A stretch of DNA of 64,000 nt from Peribacillus frigoritolerans_B (lineage in GTDB: Bacteria > Bacillota > Bacilli > Bacillales > DSM-1321), in the NCBI RefSeq assembly GCF_044762665.1, contig NZ_JBIWES010000003.1, positions 124,001 to 188,000 of the forward strand. The letters are read 5' to 3'. Position 1 is the first letter of the stretch. Each line of letters begins with the position of its first letter. Positions 51,508 through 60,373 of the stretch are shown here, in pieces. Both the position numbers and the translations under genes were made by a program. The notes below the pieces were generated by a model. That model saw only the letters and a list, made by a program, of their open reading frames with translations, ran no database searches and was not told where the DNA came from.

Positions 51508-52890
51508 TTATTTATTAACCATGTTAGCAGGATCGACCCATGCTTTGAATTCGTCTTCCGTCAGGAACTGCAATTTCAACGCCGCTTCTTTTAAAGTGGA
51601 GTTGTCCTTGAATGCAGTTTTGGCGATCTTGGCTGCTTTTTCATAACCGATATGCGGGTTCAATGCTGTTACCAGCATAAGGGAACGCTCTACATTTTCT
51701 TTGATTTTATCTTCATTTGCAGTGATGCCAACCGCACAATTATCGTTGAAGGAATGAATGCCTTCCGTCAATAATTTAACCGTTTGCAGGAAGTTATAGA
51801 TGATGACTGGTTTGAATACATTCAGTTCAAAGTTACCTTGGCTTGCTGCAAAGCCAATTGTAGCATCGTTACCCACGATTTGTGTTGCAATCATGGTAAG
51901 CGCTTCACTTTGGGTCGGATTGACTTTACCTGGCATGATGGAGCTGCCTGGCTCGTTTTCCGGAATGGCAATTTCGCCGATTCCGCTTCTAGGACCACTT
52001 GCCAGCCATCTGACATCGTTCGCAATTTTCATTAAATCCGCTGCCAATGCTTTCAAAGCACCGTGTGCGTAGACGATTTCGTTATGGCTAGTCAATGCAT
52101 GGAACTTATTATCAGATGTGACGAAAGGATATCCTGTATCCGCTGCAATTTGTTTGGCAGAAAGTCCCGGGAATTCTTTCTTTGTATTGATTCCGGTTCC
52201 TACAGCCGTTCCGCCTAGAGCAAGGTTCAATAATTTTTGGCTGCTTTCCTCAATCATCGCCAAATCTTTATCGAGCATCGCTTTCCAACCGGAAATTTCT
52301 TGTCCTAATGTTAATGGTGTAGCATCTTGAAGATGTGTCCGGCCGATTTTCACCACATCCCAAAATTCTTTTTCTTTTGTATCGAATGTATCACGAAGTG
52401 CTTTGATGGCAGGAACCAATTTTTCAGTGACTTCCATAAAGGCTGCAATATGCATGGCGGTCGGGAAAGTATCATTTGAGCTTTGTGCCTTGTTAACATC
52501 ATCATTCGGGTGAAGGGTTTCCGATTCACCATTTTCTTTTAACCATTCATTCCCTTTGTTAGCGACCACTTCATTCACGTTCATATTGCTTTGCGTACCG
52601 CTTCCCGTTTGCCAAACTACAAGCGGGAAATGTTCATCAAGCGTACCTTCAAGGATTTCACCGCAAATCTTGACGATGGCATTCTTTTTAACTTCGGAAA
52701 GATCACCAAGATCATGGTTCACCTTTGCAGCAGCTTGTTTAACATATGCAAATGCACGAACTAATTCAATCGGCATTTTTTCGTTACCGATTTTGAAATT
52801 GTTACGGCTTCTCTCAGTTTGTGCTCCCCAATATTTATCAGCAGGAACTTTCACTTCACCCATCGTATCACGTTCGATTCTGTATTCCAT
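51508..52890 (-). CDS. fumC: Class II fumarate hydratase
   Basis: 460 residues, fumarate to malate in the TCA cycle (CitG in B. subtilis). The superfamily signature GSSIMPGKVNPTQSEA is near residue 317, with SGTQSNMNVNEVV near 95 and the catalytic THLQDATPLTLGQE near 184. I chose the ATG at 52890 (AGGAGGA upstream); an earlier ATG at 52920 adds ten residues that B. subtilis CitG lacks. Confidence 0.95.
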   Translation of the reverse strand: MEYRIERDTMGEVKVPADKYWGAQTERSRNNFKIGNEKMPIELVRAFAYVKQAAAKVNHDLGDLSEVKKNAIVKICGEILEGTLDEHFPLVVWQTGSGTQSNMNVNEVVANKGNEWLKENGESETLHPNDDVNKAQSSNDTFPTAMHIAAFMEVTEKLVPAIKALRDTFDTKEKEFWDVVKIGRTHLQDATPLTLGQEISGWKAMLDKDLAMIEESSQKLLNLALGGTAVGTGINTKKEFPGLSAKQIAADTGYPFVTSDNKFHALTSHNEIVYAHGALKALAADLMKIANDVRWLASGPRSGIGEIAIPENEPGSSIMPGKVNPTQSEALTMIATQIVGNDATIGFAASQGNFELNVFKPVIIYNFLQTVKLLTEGIHSFNDNCAVGITANEDKIKENVERSLMLVTALNPHIGYEKAAKIAKTAFKDNSTLKEAALKLQFLTEDEFKAWVDPANMVNK

Positions 52891-53164
52891 GTGTTCTCCT
52901 CCTATGTTTGCACTATTCATTGAAGACTTTTTGCATATGAAATGAATAATGTCGGATTATTCTTTCTCTCCATACATTGTACAAACTTTATTATTTTAAA
53001 GCAAAAATATCCGGCTGACCCTTTCCATATTTCTGAAAAACCTTTGGCCATTCATGTTTATATGAAGATTCGGATATTCTTTTTTGACACATAAAATGTA
53101 GATACCGCTAGGCTCCAATTGACTTGGCCATGAACATCAAAATATCATCACTCCCAAAATGCCC
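52891..53164. other. Divergent gap fumC / metI leader
   Basis: About 275 bp. A weak minus-strand promoter for fumC may be TTGTAC-17-AATAAT near 52960-52990. Otherwise I see nothing until the metI promoter. Confidence 0.4.
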
Positions 53165-53193
53165 TTGACAGTATTTTGTATATATAGTAAATT
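53165..53193 (+). promoter_or_regulatory. Sigma-A promoter of metIC
   Basis: -35 TTGACA (53165-53170), 17-bp spacer, -10 TAAATT (53188-53193). The start near 53200 puts the SAM riboswitch at the 5' end of the transcript. Confidence 0.8.
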
Positions 53194-53216
53194 CAAAAGA
53201 AATTGAATAATCTAAA

Positions 53217-53330
53217 CTCTTATCGAGAGAGGTAGAGGGAATGGCCCGATGACACCTCAGCAACCTTCATTTGTTTCAAACCAATGAAAAGGTGCTAATT
53301 CCACAAGTTTATGAACTTGGAAGATAAGAA
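53217..53330 (+). ncRNA. SAM-I (S-box) riboswitch aptamer
   Basis: The S-box core is clear: P1 CTTATC (53219-53224) pairs with GATAAG (53323-53328); then GAGAGAGGTAGAGGGAATGG, GGCCCGATGACACC, CTCAGCAACC and the P3/P4 stems AACCAATGAAAAGGTGCTAATTCC in the usual order. S-adenosylmethionine binding stabilises P1 and lets the following terminator form, turning metIC off when methionine is plentiful. Confidence 0.97.
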
Positions 53331-53353
53331 GAATGACTCGTCCCTACTTAATC

Positions 53354-53384
53354 AAAGTCTTCTTCTTAAAGAAGACTTTTTTTT
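53354..53384 (+). terminator. Riboswitch-controlled terminator
   Basis: 11-bp stem AAAGTCTTCTT / AAGAAGACTTT then a T tract, 24 bp past the aptamer. Competing pairing with the 3' side of P1 (GATAAGAAGAATGACTCG region) would form the antiterminator. Confidence 0.92.
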
Positions 53385-53416
53385 ATTTTATTTAACTCAA
53401 AGGAGCAGTGAAAACC

Positions 53417-54529
53417 ATGTATAAAACTGAAACATATCTTGCTCAATTAGGAAATCGCAGCGAAACGGCGACAGGAACAGTCAATCCGCCGGTATACTTT
53501 TCAACAGCTTTTCGCCATGAAGGAATTGGCCAATCGACGGGATTCGACTACACAAGGACAGGTAACCCTACACGCCAGCTATTGGAGCGATCCATCGCCG
53601 ATCTGGAAAAAGGCGACCAAGGTTATGCCTGCAGTTCAGGAATGGCCGCCATCTCCACTATACTCGCCCTTTTTAAATCCGGGGATGCATGGATTGTCAG
53701 CGAAGATCTTTATGGCGGTACATATCGTTTGTTAGAACAAGGCTTTAAAAAATGGGGATTGCAGTGTGACTATGTAAACACTTGTTGTTTGGAGGATATC
53801 GAAAAAGCCATCACTCCTCACACGAAAGCCATCTTCATCGAAACTCCCACTAACCCTCTTATGCAGCAAACGGATATTAGCGCCGTTGCCGCATTGGCTA
53901 AACGATATGGTTTATTGTTAATCGTTGATAACACTTTTTACACGCCTCTTATTCAACAACCCATCCTGCTTGGAGCGGATATTGTGATTCACAGTGCAAC
54001 CAAGTATCTCGGTGGTCATAATGATGTGCTCGCCGGACTGATCGTTGCTAGCGGCGCTGAATTATGTGATGCACTTGCCTTCCACCACAATGGTACTGGA
54101 GCTGTCTTGAGCCCATTCGATTCTTGGCTGTTGATGCGCGGAATGAAAACCCTGGCATTACGGATGGAGCGTCATGAAAAGAATGCCAAGATACTTGTAG
54201 ATTATTTATCGGAGCATGATTGTGTTACGGACGTATTGTATCCAGGCAGGGGCGGCATGATTTCATTCCGTATCATTGAGGAAGCGGCGGTCAACCCATT
54301 TTTACAATCGCTCTCATTAATTTCTTTTGCAGAAAGCCTTGGAGGGGTTGAAAGCTTCATCACCTATCCTGCCACACAAACACATGCCGATATACCGCTT
54401 GAAGTCAGAACGGCAAACGGGGTTTGTAATCGCCTGCTCCGCTTCTCCGTTGGCATCGAGGATAGCGATGATTTGATTGGTGACTTGCAGCAAGCATTCG
54501 CACATGTAAAAAGGGAGGCACTACGATGA
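53417..54529 (+). CDS. metI: Cystathionine gamma-synthase/O-acetylhomoserine thiolyase MetI
   Basis: 370 residues of the gamma-family PLP enzymes. MetI makes cystathionine from an acylated homoserine and cysteine and can use sulfide. HSATKYLGGHNDV contains the PLP lysine near residue 194; FDYTRTGNPTRQLLE and YACSSGMAAI are typical. I set the start at the ATG at 53417 (AGGAG 11 nt upstream); the GTG at 53408 is too close to it. Under SAM-riboswitch control and overlapping metC by 4 bp, as in the B. subtilis metI-metC operon. Confidence 0.94.
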   Translation: MYKTETYLAQLGNRSETATGTVNPPVYFSTAFRHEGIGQSTGFDYTRTGNPTRQLLERSIADLEKGDQGYACSSGMAAISTILALFKSGDAWIVSEDLYGGTYRLLEQGFKKWGLQCDYVNTCCLEDIEKAITPHTKAIFIETPTNPLMQQTDISAVAALAKRYGLLLIVDNTFYTPLIQQPILLGADIVIHSATKYLGGHNDVLAGLIVASGAELCDALAFHHNGTGAVLSPFDSWLLMRGMKTLALRMERHEKNAKILVDYLSEHDCVTDVLYPGRGGMISFRIIEEAAVNPFLQSLSLISFAESLGGVESFITYPATQTHADIPLEVRTANGVCNRLLRFSVGIEDSDDLIGDLQQAFAHVKREALR

Positions 54530-55707
54530 CAGATCATGAGTTTAGCTTTGAAACGAAATTACTTCATAATCAACATAAATTCGATCCGGCAACGGGCGGT
54601 GTGAGCGTCCCCATTCAGCATGCATCGACTTTCCATCAATCCGATGTCGACCAATTCGGGAAATATGACTACAGCAGAAGCGGGAACCCAACTCGCGAAG
54701 CACTTGAAGATATCATTGCCGAACTTGAGGAAGGCACTCATGGCTTTGCCTTTTCATCAGGTATGGCTGCCATTTCAACAGCCTTCCTGCTATTGTCTGC
54801 CGGGGATCATATCGTCATTTCCGAAGATGTGTACGGCGGAACGTTCAGGATGGTCACGAGCGTATTGACCCGTTTCAATATTGAGCATACCTTCGTTGAC
54901 ATGACGGACCTTGAAAGCGTCAAAGCCGCCGTTCAGCCAAATACCAGGGCCATATACATCGAAACGCCTTCAAACCCGTTACTTAAAGTGACCGATATCC
55001 AAGCCGTATGTGATATCGCAAAAAAAGCCGGTGCCTTAAGTTTTGTTGATAACACATTCTTGACCCCGGCATTACAAAAACCATTGAATCTGGGCGCTGA
55101 TGTTGTCCTTCATAGCGCGACGAAGTTTTTATCCGGTCATAGTGATGTGGTAGCTGGGCTTGCGGTAGTGAAAGATCCGGAATTGGCGGCAAGACTCGGT
55201 TCCCTCCAAAACTCCTTTGGAGCGGTCCTTGGTGTCCAGGATGCCTGGCTTGTAATGAGAGGTTTGAAAACCTTATCAGTTAGAATGGAACATTCACAAA
55301 AAGGGGCAGAAAAAATTGCAGCCTACCTAAAGGAGCAGCCCTTGGTGAAAAATGTGTATTATCCCGGCTTAGCGGATCATCCACAGCAAGCCATCCAGAA
55401 AGGCCAGTCACTTGGAGCGGGGGCGGTCCTATCATTTGAATTGGAAAGTGAGGAAATCTTCCGTTCCTTCGTGAACACTGTCGAGCTCCCAGTTTTTGCC
55501 GTAAGCCTAGGAGCGGTCGAATCTATATTATCCTACCCGGCCAAAATGTCCCATGCTGCCATGCCTGCTGATGAAAGGGTAAAGCGGGGCATCACGAACA
55601 GCTTGCTCCGTCTCTCTGTCGGACTGGAAAATCCGGACGATATAATCAAGGACTTCGATGCAGCCCTCGTCAATATTGCCAAAGGGGAAGCAATTGCTGC
55701 AAAATGA
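54526..55707 (+). CDS. metC: Cystathionine beta-lyase MetC
   Basis: 393 residues, same PLP family. It cleaves cystathionine to homocysteine, pyruvate and ammonia, the next step after MetI. HSATKFLSGHSDV carries the PLP lysine near residue 197; YDYSRSGNPTREALED and FAFSSGMAAIST are typical. Starts at ATG inside the overlap ATGA with metI, so translation is coupled. SD GGGAGG lies in the metI end. Confidence 0.94.
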   Translation: MTDHEFSFETKLLHNQHKFDPATGGVSVPIQHASTFHQSDVDQFGKYDYSRSGNPTREALEDIIAELEEGTHGFAFSSGMAAISTAFLLLSAGDHIVISEDVYGGTFRMVTSVLTRFNIEHTFVDMTDLESVKAAVQPNTRAIYIETPSNPLLKVTDIQAVCDIAKKAGALSFVDNTFLTPALQKPLNLGADVVLHSATKFLSGHSDVVAGLAVVKDPELAARLGSLQNSFGAVLGVQDAWLVMRGLKTLSVRMEHSQKGAEKIAAYLKEQPLVKNVYYPGLADHPQQAIQKGQSLGAGAVLSFELESEEIFRSFVNTVELPVFAVSLGAVESILSYPAKMSHAAMPADERVKRGITNSLLRLSVGLENPDDIIKDFDAALVNIAKGEAIAAK

Positions 55708-55716
55708 ATAAAGGAT

Positions 55717-55747
55717 GGGTGCCCACATATATTATGGGCACCCTTTT
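55717..55747 (+). terminator. Terminator of metIC
   Basis: 9-bp stem GGGTGCCCA / TGGGCACCC with a 9-nt loop, then TTTT. Confidence 0.9.
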
Positions 55748-55784
55748 CCCTTGCATCATTATTAATCGTTTTCAACCCAATCAT

Positions 55785-55813
55785 AAAAAAAGACCATCGA
55801 TTTCCCGATGGCC
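55785..55813 (-). terminator. Terminator of rpmE2
   Basis: Minus strand: 8-bp stem GGCCATCG / CGATGGTC (one G-U) followed by seven T, 6 bp past the stop. Confidence 0.87.
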
Positions 55814-55819
55814 TGACTC

Positions 55820-56068
55820 TCATTTCTTCATATTATATTTATCCAGGAAGCGATCCACCCGTCCGCCTTTTTCAGCAAACTTCTGCTTTCCGGTATAAAA
55901 AGGGTGCGTATCCGAGCTGATTTCCACTTTTAATAATGGATATGTTTGGCCGTCTTCCCAAACGATCGTTTCATTGGACGTCTTCGTGGAACCTGTCAAA
56001 AATTTATACCCACTGTTGGTATCCATGAACACCACTTGTTGATAATCGGGATGAATTTCTTGTTTCAC
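55820..56068 (-). CDS. rpmE2: Ribosomal protein L31 type B (zinc-free)
   Basis: 82 residues, beginning (V/M)KQEIHPDYQQVVFMDTNSGY and containing VEISSDTHPFYTGKQKF. It lacks the Cys pairs of the zinc-bound type A form, so it is the C-minus paralogue (YtiA in B. subtilis), made under zinc starvation to replace the zinc-bound one and release zinc. It starts at GTG at 56068, 6 nt behind GAGGTG. A Zur box lies in the promoter. Confidence 0.93.
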   Translation of the reverse strand: MKQEIHPDYQQVVFMDTNSGYKFLTGSTKTSNETIVWEDGQTYPLLKVEISSDTHPFYTGKQKFAEKGGRVDRFLDKYNMKK

Positions 56069-56097
56069 TATTATCACCTCATTGTCAGTATAGGTAT

Positions 56098-56126
56098 ATC
56101 TTAAACGTAATGATTACTATTATCAA
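56098..56126 (-). promoter_or_regulatory. Promoter with Zur box for rpmE2
   Basis: Minus strand: -35 TTGATA (56121-56126), 17-bp spacer, -10 TAAGAT (56098-56103). The spacer holds a near-perfect Zur operator: ACGTAATGATTACTA on the plus strand (56105-56119), 13 of 15 positions of the B. subtilis TCGTAATNATTACGA consensus. Confidence 0.88.
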
Positions 56127-56201
56127 TCATTATGCTTGAAGGTACCAATAGTCGGTACCCTCATTATAGTTTAATCTTGATGATCCAACCTTATTCAATT
56201 G

Positions 56202-58220
56202 TCAGCCAGCCATGCCTTTATGCGGACCAGCCTGCAGTTCATACATTTGATGGTACTTCCCTTTTAGTTCCATTAATTCCTCATGTGTACCTTGCTCAGC
56301 AATCTGCCCTTTATCCAGTACAAGAATTTGGTCGGCATTTTTTATCGTGGAAAGTCTATGTGCAATGATGAAGGTCGTTCTCCCTTTTTTCAGCACTTCC
56401 ATACCTTCCTGGATAATCGCCTCGGTTTCGGTGTCGATGCTTGCTGTCGCTTCATCCAAAATCAATATGGCCGGATTGAATGCAAGGGCACGGGCAAAAG
56501 AGATTAGCTGCCGCTGTCCGGAAGACAGCGTTCCGCCCTTTTCGATCACGGGTTCGTCAAGCCCTAAAGGAAGATGCTTCAGCACTTTGTCCCCCCCGAC
56601 ATCTCTTAATGCTTTTTCAACCATTTCCCTTGTGATGCCTTTATGATTCAGACTGATATTGGAGGCGATCGTGCCAGTAAATAAATAAGGATCCTGAAGG
56701 ACGATTCCCATATGTTCCCTAAGCGTCTGATGGGGGATATCCAATATATTTCTGCCATCGATTTTAATTTGTCCTTCACTGCTGTCATAAAAGCGGAACA
56801 ATAAATTCATTATGGAACTTTTTCCTGACCCGGTATGGCCAACTAAAGCGACCGTTTCCCCTTGTTTAGCGGAGAAGGAAATGTCCCTTAACACATATTC
56901 TTTATCCTTATAACCAAAAGAAACATTTTCGAATTGTACGTTTCCTTTGTATCTGGATATGTTTTCATCGCTGACTGCCAATCCCTGCTCATCCAATAAG
57001 CTGAACGTCCTCTCCCCTGCAACAAGCGCCTGTTCAAGATTAGCGAACTGATTGACGATTCCATGAAGCGGATGTAGCAGGCGGCTGATCAAATCAACAA
57101 TTGCATACATCATCCCTAAGGAAATGGCCGAACTCGCTGTAAGGGAAATCCCTCCGAAATACCAGACGAATGCCATTAGCGCCACAACCTTAATGACGCC
57201 AATCAAGTTTCCACCCGTCAACGAGTTCAAATGGAGCATTTTATTTTGATAGGAATAATGCTCCCGGTTCAGATTTTCAAAAGATTGCTTCGTCTCCTTT
57301 TCACGTCCAAATGCCTGAATGATGCTCATTCCAGAAATGGATTCATTGATCATCCCATTAATATCGCTGACCCGTTCCCGAATGATGTGATTATATTTCG
57401 AGGCGAATTTACGGTATACCATCGTCCAGATAACGATGATCGGAATAAGTAGAAGGCCTATGGTACCGACTCGTGGATCCAGAATAAACAAAGCAATTAG
57501 AACGCCGAAAATATTAATTGTACTCGAGAAGAAGTTGGCGAGCACGGTTACATATAATTCCCGGATCGCTTCCGTATCATTAGTGACCCTGGCTACAACT
57601 TTACCCGCTGGCATATTATCGAAATAACGTATCGGCAAACGGGATATATGCGTAAAAATATCATTTCGCATCTTCTGTATGATTCGGTTCGCCGCTTTTT
57701 GTAAATAAAAACTCTGCCCATATTGAAAAATGGAGGAAAGGATGACAAGACTAAAATAAAACGCCACAAGCTTAATGATCCGCGGGATTTCCGGTTGATA
57801 AAATCCCATCACTTCCTGACTCGTCAATTTCACTGCTTGCACACGTTGCTCTTTCCCGTCTTTCTTGATGATCAATGATTGGTCCTCCAAGGTTCTGCGC
57901 CCATCGATAGGGACAGCTTCATTTACGAAGACAAATTGATTGCCCACCTGCAGAACATGGACTTCCCTGCCTTTCTTCTCGCCTTTTGCAAAGTAATCAG
58001 CCCGTTTATACCAATTTCCATCATACTTAACTGCATCTTTTCCTTTACCTGCTTCATACCAGGAAGATTCAATGCCAAGTATATGTGAATCGATGATTCT
58101 CTTGGCAACGAAAGGACCCGTTAAATCGGCCGCTACCGAAAGTGCAAGCATGATCAGGGCACCAATGATCAATTTTTTATAAAGGGCAGCATAATTAAAA
58201 AGTTTCTTTACGACCCTCAT
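56202..58220 (-). CDS. bmrD: Heterodimeric multidrug ABC exporter subunit BmrD
   Basis: 672 residues, half of an ABC exporter (YheH in B. subtilis). The extra domain after the first membrane span (about residues 45-135, with WYEAGKGKDAVKYDGNWYKR and VLQVGNQFVFVNEAVPIDGRR) is the extracellular insertion known for BmrD. The ATPase has Walker A GHTGSGKSS, signature LSSGQRQLISFARAL, and Walker B ILILDEATASID with the catalytic glutamate intact. Partner of BmrC; its start overlaps the bmrC stop by 4 bp. Confidence 0.93.
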   Translation of the reverse strand: MRVVKKLFNYAALYKKLIIGALIMLALSVAADLTGPFVAKRIIDSHILGIESSWYEAGKGKDAVKYDGNWYKRADYFAKGEKKGREVHVLQVGNQFVFVNEAVPIDGRRTLEDQSLIIKKDGKEQRVQAVKLTSQEVMGFYQPEIPRIIKLVAFYFSLVILSSIFQYGQSFYLQKAANRIIQKMRNDIFTHISRLPIRYFDNMPAGKVVARVTNDTEAIRELYVTVLANFFSSTINIFGVLIALFILDPRVGTIGLLLIPIIVIWTMVYRKFASKYNHIIRERVSDINGMINESISGMSIIQAFGREKETKQSFENLNREHYSYQNKMLHLNSLTGGNLIGVIKVVALMAFVWYFGGISLTASSAISLGMMYAIVDLISRLLHPLHGIVNQFANLEQALVAGERTFSLLDEQGLAVSDENISRYKGNVQFENVSFGYKDKEYVLRDISFSAKQGETVALVGHTGSGKSSIMNLLFRFYDSSEGQIKIDGRNILDIPHQTLREHMGIVLQDPYLFTGTIASNISLNHKGITREMVEKALRDVGGDKVLKHLPLGLDEPVIEKGGTLSSGQRQLISFARALAFNPAILILDEATASIDTETEAIIQEGMEVLKKGRTTFIIAHRLSTIKNADQILVLDKGQIAEQGTHEELMELKGKYHQMYELQAGPHKGMAG

Positions 58221-59968
58221 GCCTTCACCTCCTTCCCTTCGTCAACCTGCTGTCGTTCATATTGCTCCCTATACCATCCATCATTTTCCAGTAAATCCGC
58301 GTGAGTCCCCTCTTCGATGATCTTTCCGCTGTCCAACACGATAATCCTGTCCGCGTGCTGAACGGCCGATAAGCGGTGGGTTGTGATGATGGTCGTTTTC
58401 CCTGCCCGTTCATTTTGGATATTTTCGATGATCGTCGTTTCCGTTTTTGCATCGACAGCGGATAAGGAATCATCCAATATAAGGATTTCCGGATTTTTGA
58501 TCAATGCCCTGGCAATCGAGATCCTCTGCTTTTGCCCACCGGATAGAGCGACACCCTTCTCACCGACGAGTGTCTCAAGACGGTTTGGCAGCATCATTAA
58601 GTCCTTCTCAAAATCAGCAAGCCGGATAGCTTCAGCCAGTTCATCTTCCGTTGCATCCATTTTACCGAATAAGATATTTTCCCTAACAGTCTTCGAGAAT
58701 AAAAAATGGTCCTGTGGAACATATCCGATCCATTTACGAATATCTTCAAGGTGCAGTTGCTCCAGCGGCATGCCTGCAAAGGCGATTTCACCTGTTCCTA
58801 AAGGATATTCCCGCAGCAATTGCTTCACGAATGTCGTTTTTCCACTACCTGTTTTCCCCACTACCCCCAATGTTTGACCGCGCTCAAGCTGAACTGAAAT
58901 ATCGGATAGATTCACAACCTTTGAGGAAGGGTATGTAAAATGCACTGAATTGAATTGGATATTCCCCGGATTCGTAATACTCTCCAGTCCCATTGAATTC
59001 TTCACATCCGCTTCATATGAAAGGGTATCCTGAACACGGTCTAGCGAAGCATTTCCCCTTTGCATGACATTGATCAGTTCTCCCACCGCAATCATCGGCC
59101 AGATTAACATGCCTAGGTACACATTGAACGAAACAAGTCCGCCAAGCGTTATGGCCTGTTGAAACACAAGATAAGCCCCATAGCCCAATCCGATTAAATA
59201 ACTGATGCCGATGATAATGCTGATCGTCGGATCGAAGAGGGCGTCAATCCTTGCCACTGCCAGATTTTTGCGATATACATCCTCGGTCATTTCCTTAAAC
59301 CGCTTTTCATCTTCCCGTTCCTGGACATAGGCCCGGATAACACGGACACCTGAAATGGATTCCAGGACCTTGTCATTTAAAGTACCAAAGGCTGCTTGTG
59401 CATCCGTAAAACGTTTGTAAATTTTCTTCACGTAAATTTGCATCATCACTGCCATGATCGGAAGCGGCAACACCGCCGCAATCGTCAACTGCCAGCTGAT
59501 CGTGGCTCCCATCATGACCACTACCGTAATGGTGAAAAGCACCGCGTCAACGAGGGTCAATATCCCAAAACCAGCTGTGAGGGATATGGCCTTCAAATCA
59601 TTGGTTGCCCTTGCCATTAAATCCCCTGTACGGTTTTTTTCATAAAAACTCGGCGTCATTTTCAGCAAATGTCCCATAAATCCAGACCTTAGTTTTCGTT
59701 CGACCAAATTTCCACCGCCGAATAACAGATAACTCCATAAGTAACCAAATAGGTAACTGCCGATCAGTACCAAGAGCAAATAAATAACGTATTTCATGAC
59801 CCCTTCCTGCGTCATGCTGCCATTGTTCATATCATCGATCGCATTCCCGACAAGTTTTGGCGGGATAACCTCCAAGATATTCACTAGACATAGAAATAAA
59901 ATCGCCAAGGTGTAACGCTGCCACTGTTCTTTAAAGAACCAGGACAGCTTTTTAAAAATCGCAAACAT
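58217..59968 (-). CDS. bmrC: Heterodimeric multidrug ABC exporter subunit BmrC
   Basis: 583 residues (YheI in B. subtilis). Six membrane spans precede the ATPase: Walker A GKTGSGKTTFVKQ, signature LSGGQKQRISIARAL, and Walker B ILILDDSLSAVD, in which aspartate replaces the catalytic glutamate. Heterodimeric ABC exporters have one such degenerate site, and BmrC/BmrD is of this kind. BmrCD exports various drugs in B. subtilis and is induced by ribosome-targeting antibiotics via a leader; such a leader lies upstream here. Confidence 0.93.
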   Translation of the reverse strand: MFAIFKKLSWFFKEQWQRYTLAILFLCLVNILEVIPPKLVGNAIDDMNNGSMTQEGVMKYVIYLLLVLIGSYLFGYLWSYLLFGGGNLVERKLRSGFMGHLLKMTPSFYEKNRTGDLMARATNDLKAISLTAGFGILTLVDAVLFTITVVVMMGATISWQLTIAAVLPLPIMAVMMQIYVKKIYKRFTDAQAAFGTLNDKVLESISGVRVIRAYVQEREDEKRFKEMTEDVYRKNLAVARIDALFDPTISIIIGISYLIGLGYGAYLVFQQAITLGGLVSFNVYLGMLIWPMIAVGELINVMQRGNASLDRVQDTLSYEADVKNSMGLESITNPGNIQFNSVHFTYPSSKVVNLSDISVQLERGQTLGVVGKTGSGKTTFVKQLLREYPLGTGEIAFAGMPLEQLHLEDIRKWIGYVPQDHFLFSKTVRENILFGKMDATEDELAEAIRLADFEKDLMMLPNRLETLVGEKGVALSGGQKQRISIARALIKNPEILILDDSLSAVDAKTETTIIENIQNERAGKTTIITTHRLSAVQHADRIIVLDSGKIIEEGTHADLLENDGWYREQYERQQVDEGKEVKA

Positions 59969-60003
59969 GAATTCCCCTCCCTTTTGGTCAAACCTTTCAC
60001 TCG

Positions 60004-60060
60004 CTAACCGCTTTCTGGATCTCCCGGCTGCAATAAGATTTCCAACGTCTTTTGTCTCAT
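60004..60060 (-). CDS. Second leader mini-ORF before bmrC
   Basis: 18 codons: MRQKTLEILLQPGDPESG. It has a full AGGAGG exactly 8 nt before the ATG, better than that of bmrC, and stops 35 bp before the bmrC start. It may be a reinitiation or attenuation ORF. No relative is known to me. Confidence 0.6.
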   Translation of the reverse strand: MRQKTLEILLQPGDPESG

Positions 60061-60121
60061 TAAAAATTCCTCCTATCCTTTATATAGAAAGGGTGCTAAT
60101 GCACCTGGATCCCAAATGCCA

Positions 60122-60150
60122 AAAAGCCCCCACCATTTAGCGGAAGCTTT
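60122..60150 (-). terminator. Terminator-like hairpin 2 in bmrC leader
   Basis: Minus strand: stem AAGCTTCCGCT / GGTGGGGGCTT with four G-U pairs, then TTTTT. A smaller GGTGC / GCACC hairpin follows at 60092-60105. Confidence 0.7.
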
Positions 60151-60170
60151 TTTAGATGCGTAATAACACA

Positions 60171-60211
60171 TATAAAAGCGCAGGCCGCGAAAATTCCACA
60201 ACCTGCGCTTT
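60171..60211 (-). terminator. Terminator-like hairpin 1 in bmrC leader
   Basis: Minus strand: 10-bp perfect stem AAAGCGCAGG / CCTGCGCTTT, 17-nt loop, followed by TTTT. It lies 33 bp past the stop of the first leader peptide and is the likely attenuator. Confidence 0.8.
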
Positions 60212-60243
60212 AAAATGATGAATGGAAATAATGAATCCCTAGT

Positions 60244-60321
60244 CTAGAAAGACAAGGTCTCAGGGCAGGCGGACGTATGATATTCGATTGTGACATCACT
60301 TTGCTTAACTGATTTAGTCAT
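60244..60321 (-). CDS. BmrB-like leader peptide
   Basis: 25 codons starting MTKSVKQSDVTIEYH and ending SACPETLSF, with AGGGGG 8 nt before the ATG, 53 bp after a promoter. It occupies the place of BmrB (YheJ), the leader peptide through whose translation B. subtilis senses ribosome-inhibiting antibiotics. It is shorter than what I remember of BmrB. The Ala-Cys codons GCC TGC repeat the GCCTGC of the 3' arm of hairpin 1, and can pair with its 5' arm. Confidence 0.72.
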   Translation of the reverse strand: MTKSVKQSDVTIEYHTSACPETLSF

Positions 60322-60373
60322 GACGTTCGCCCCCTTTTTCATTAATTAATGGTAATTTTTAACTTATTTTTAA

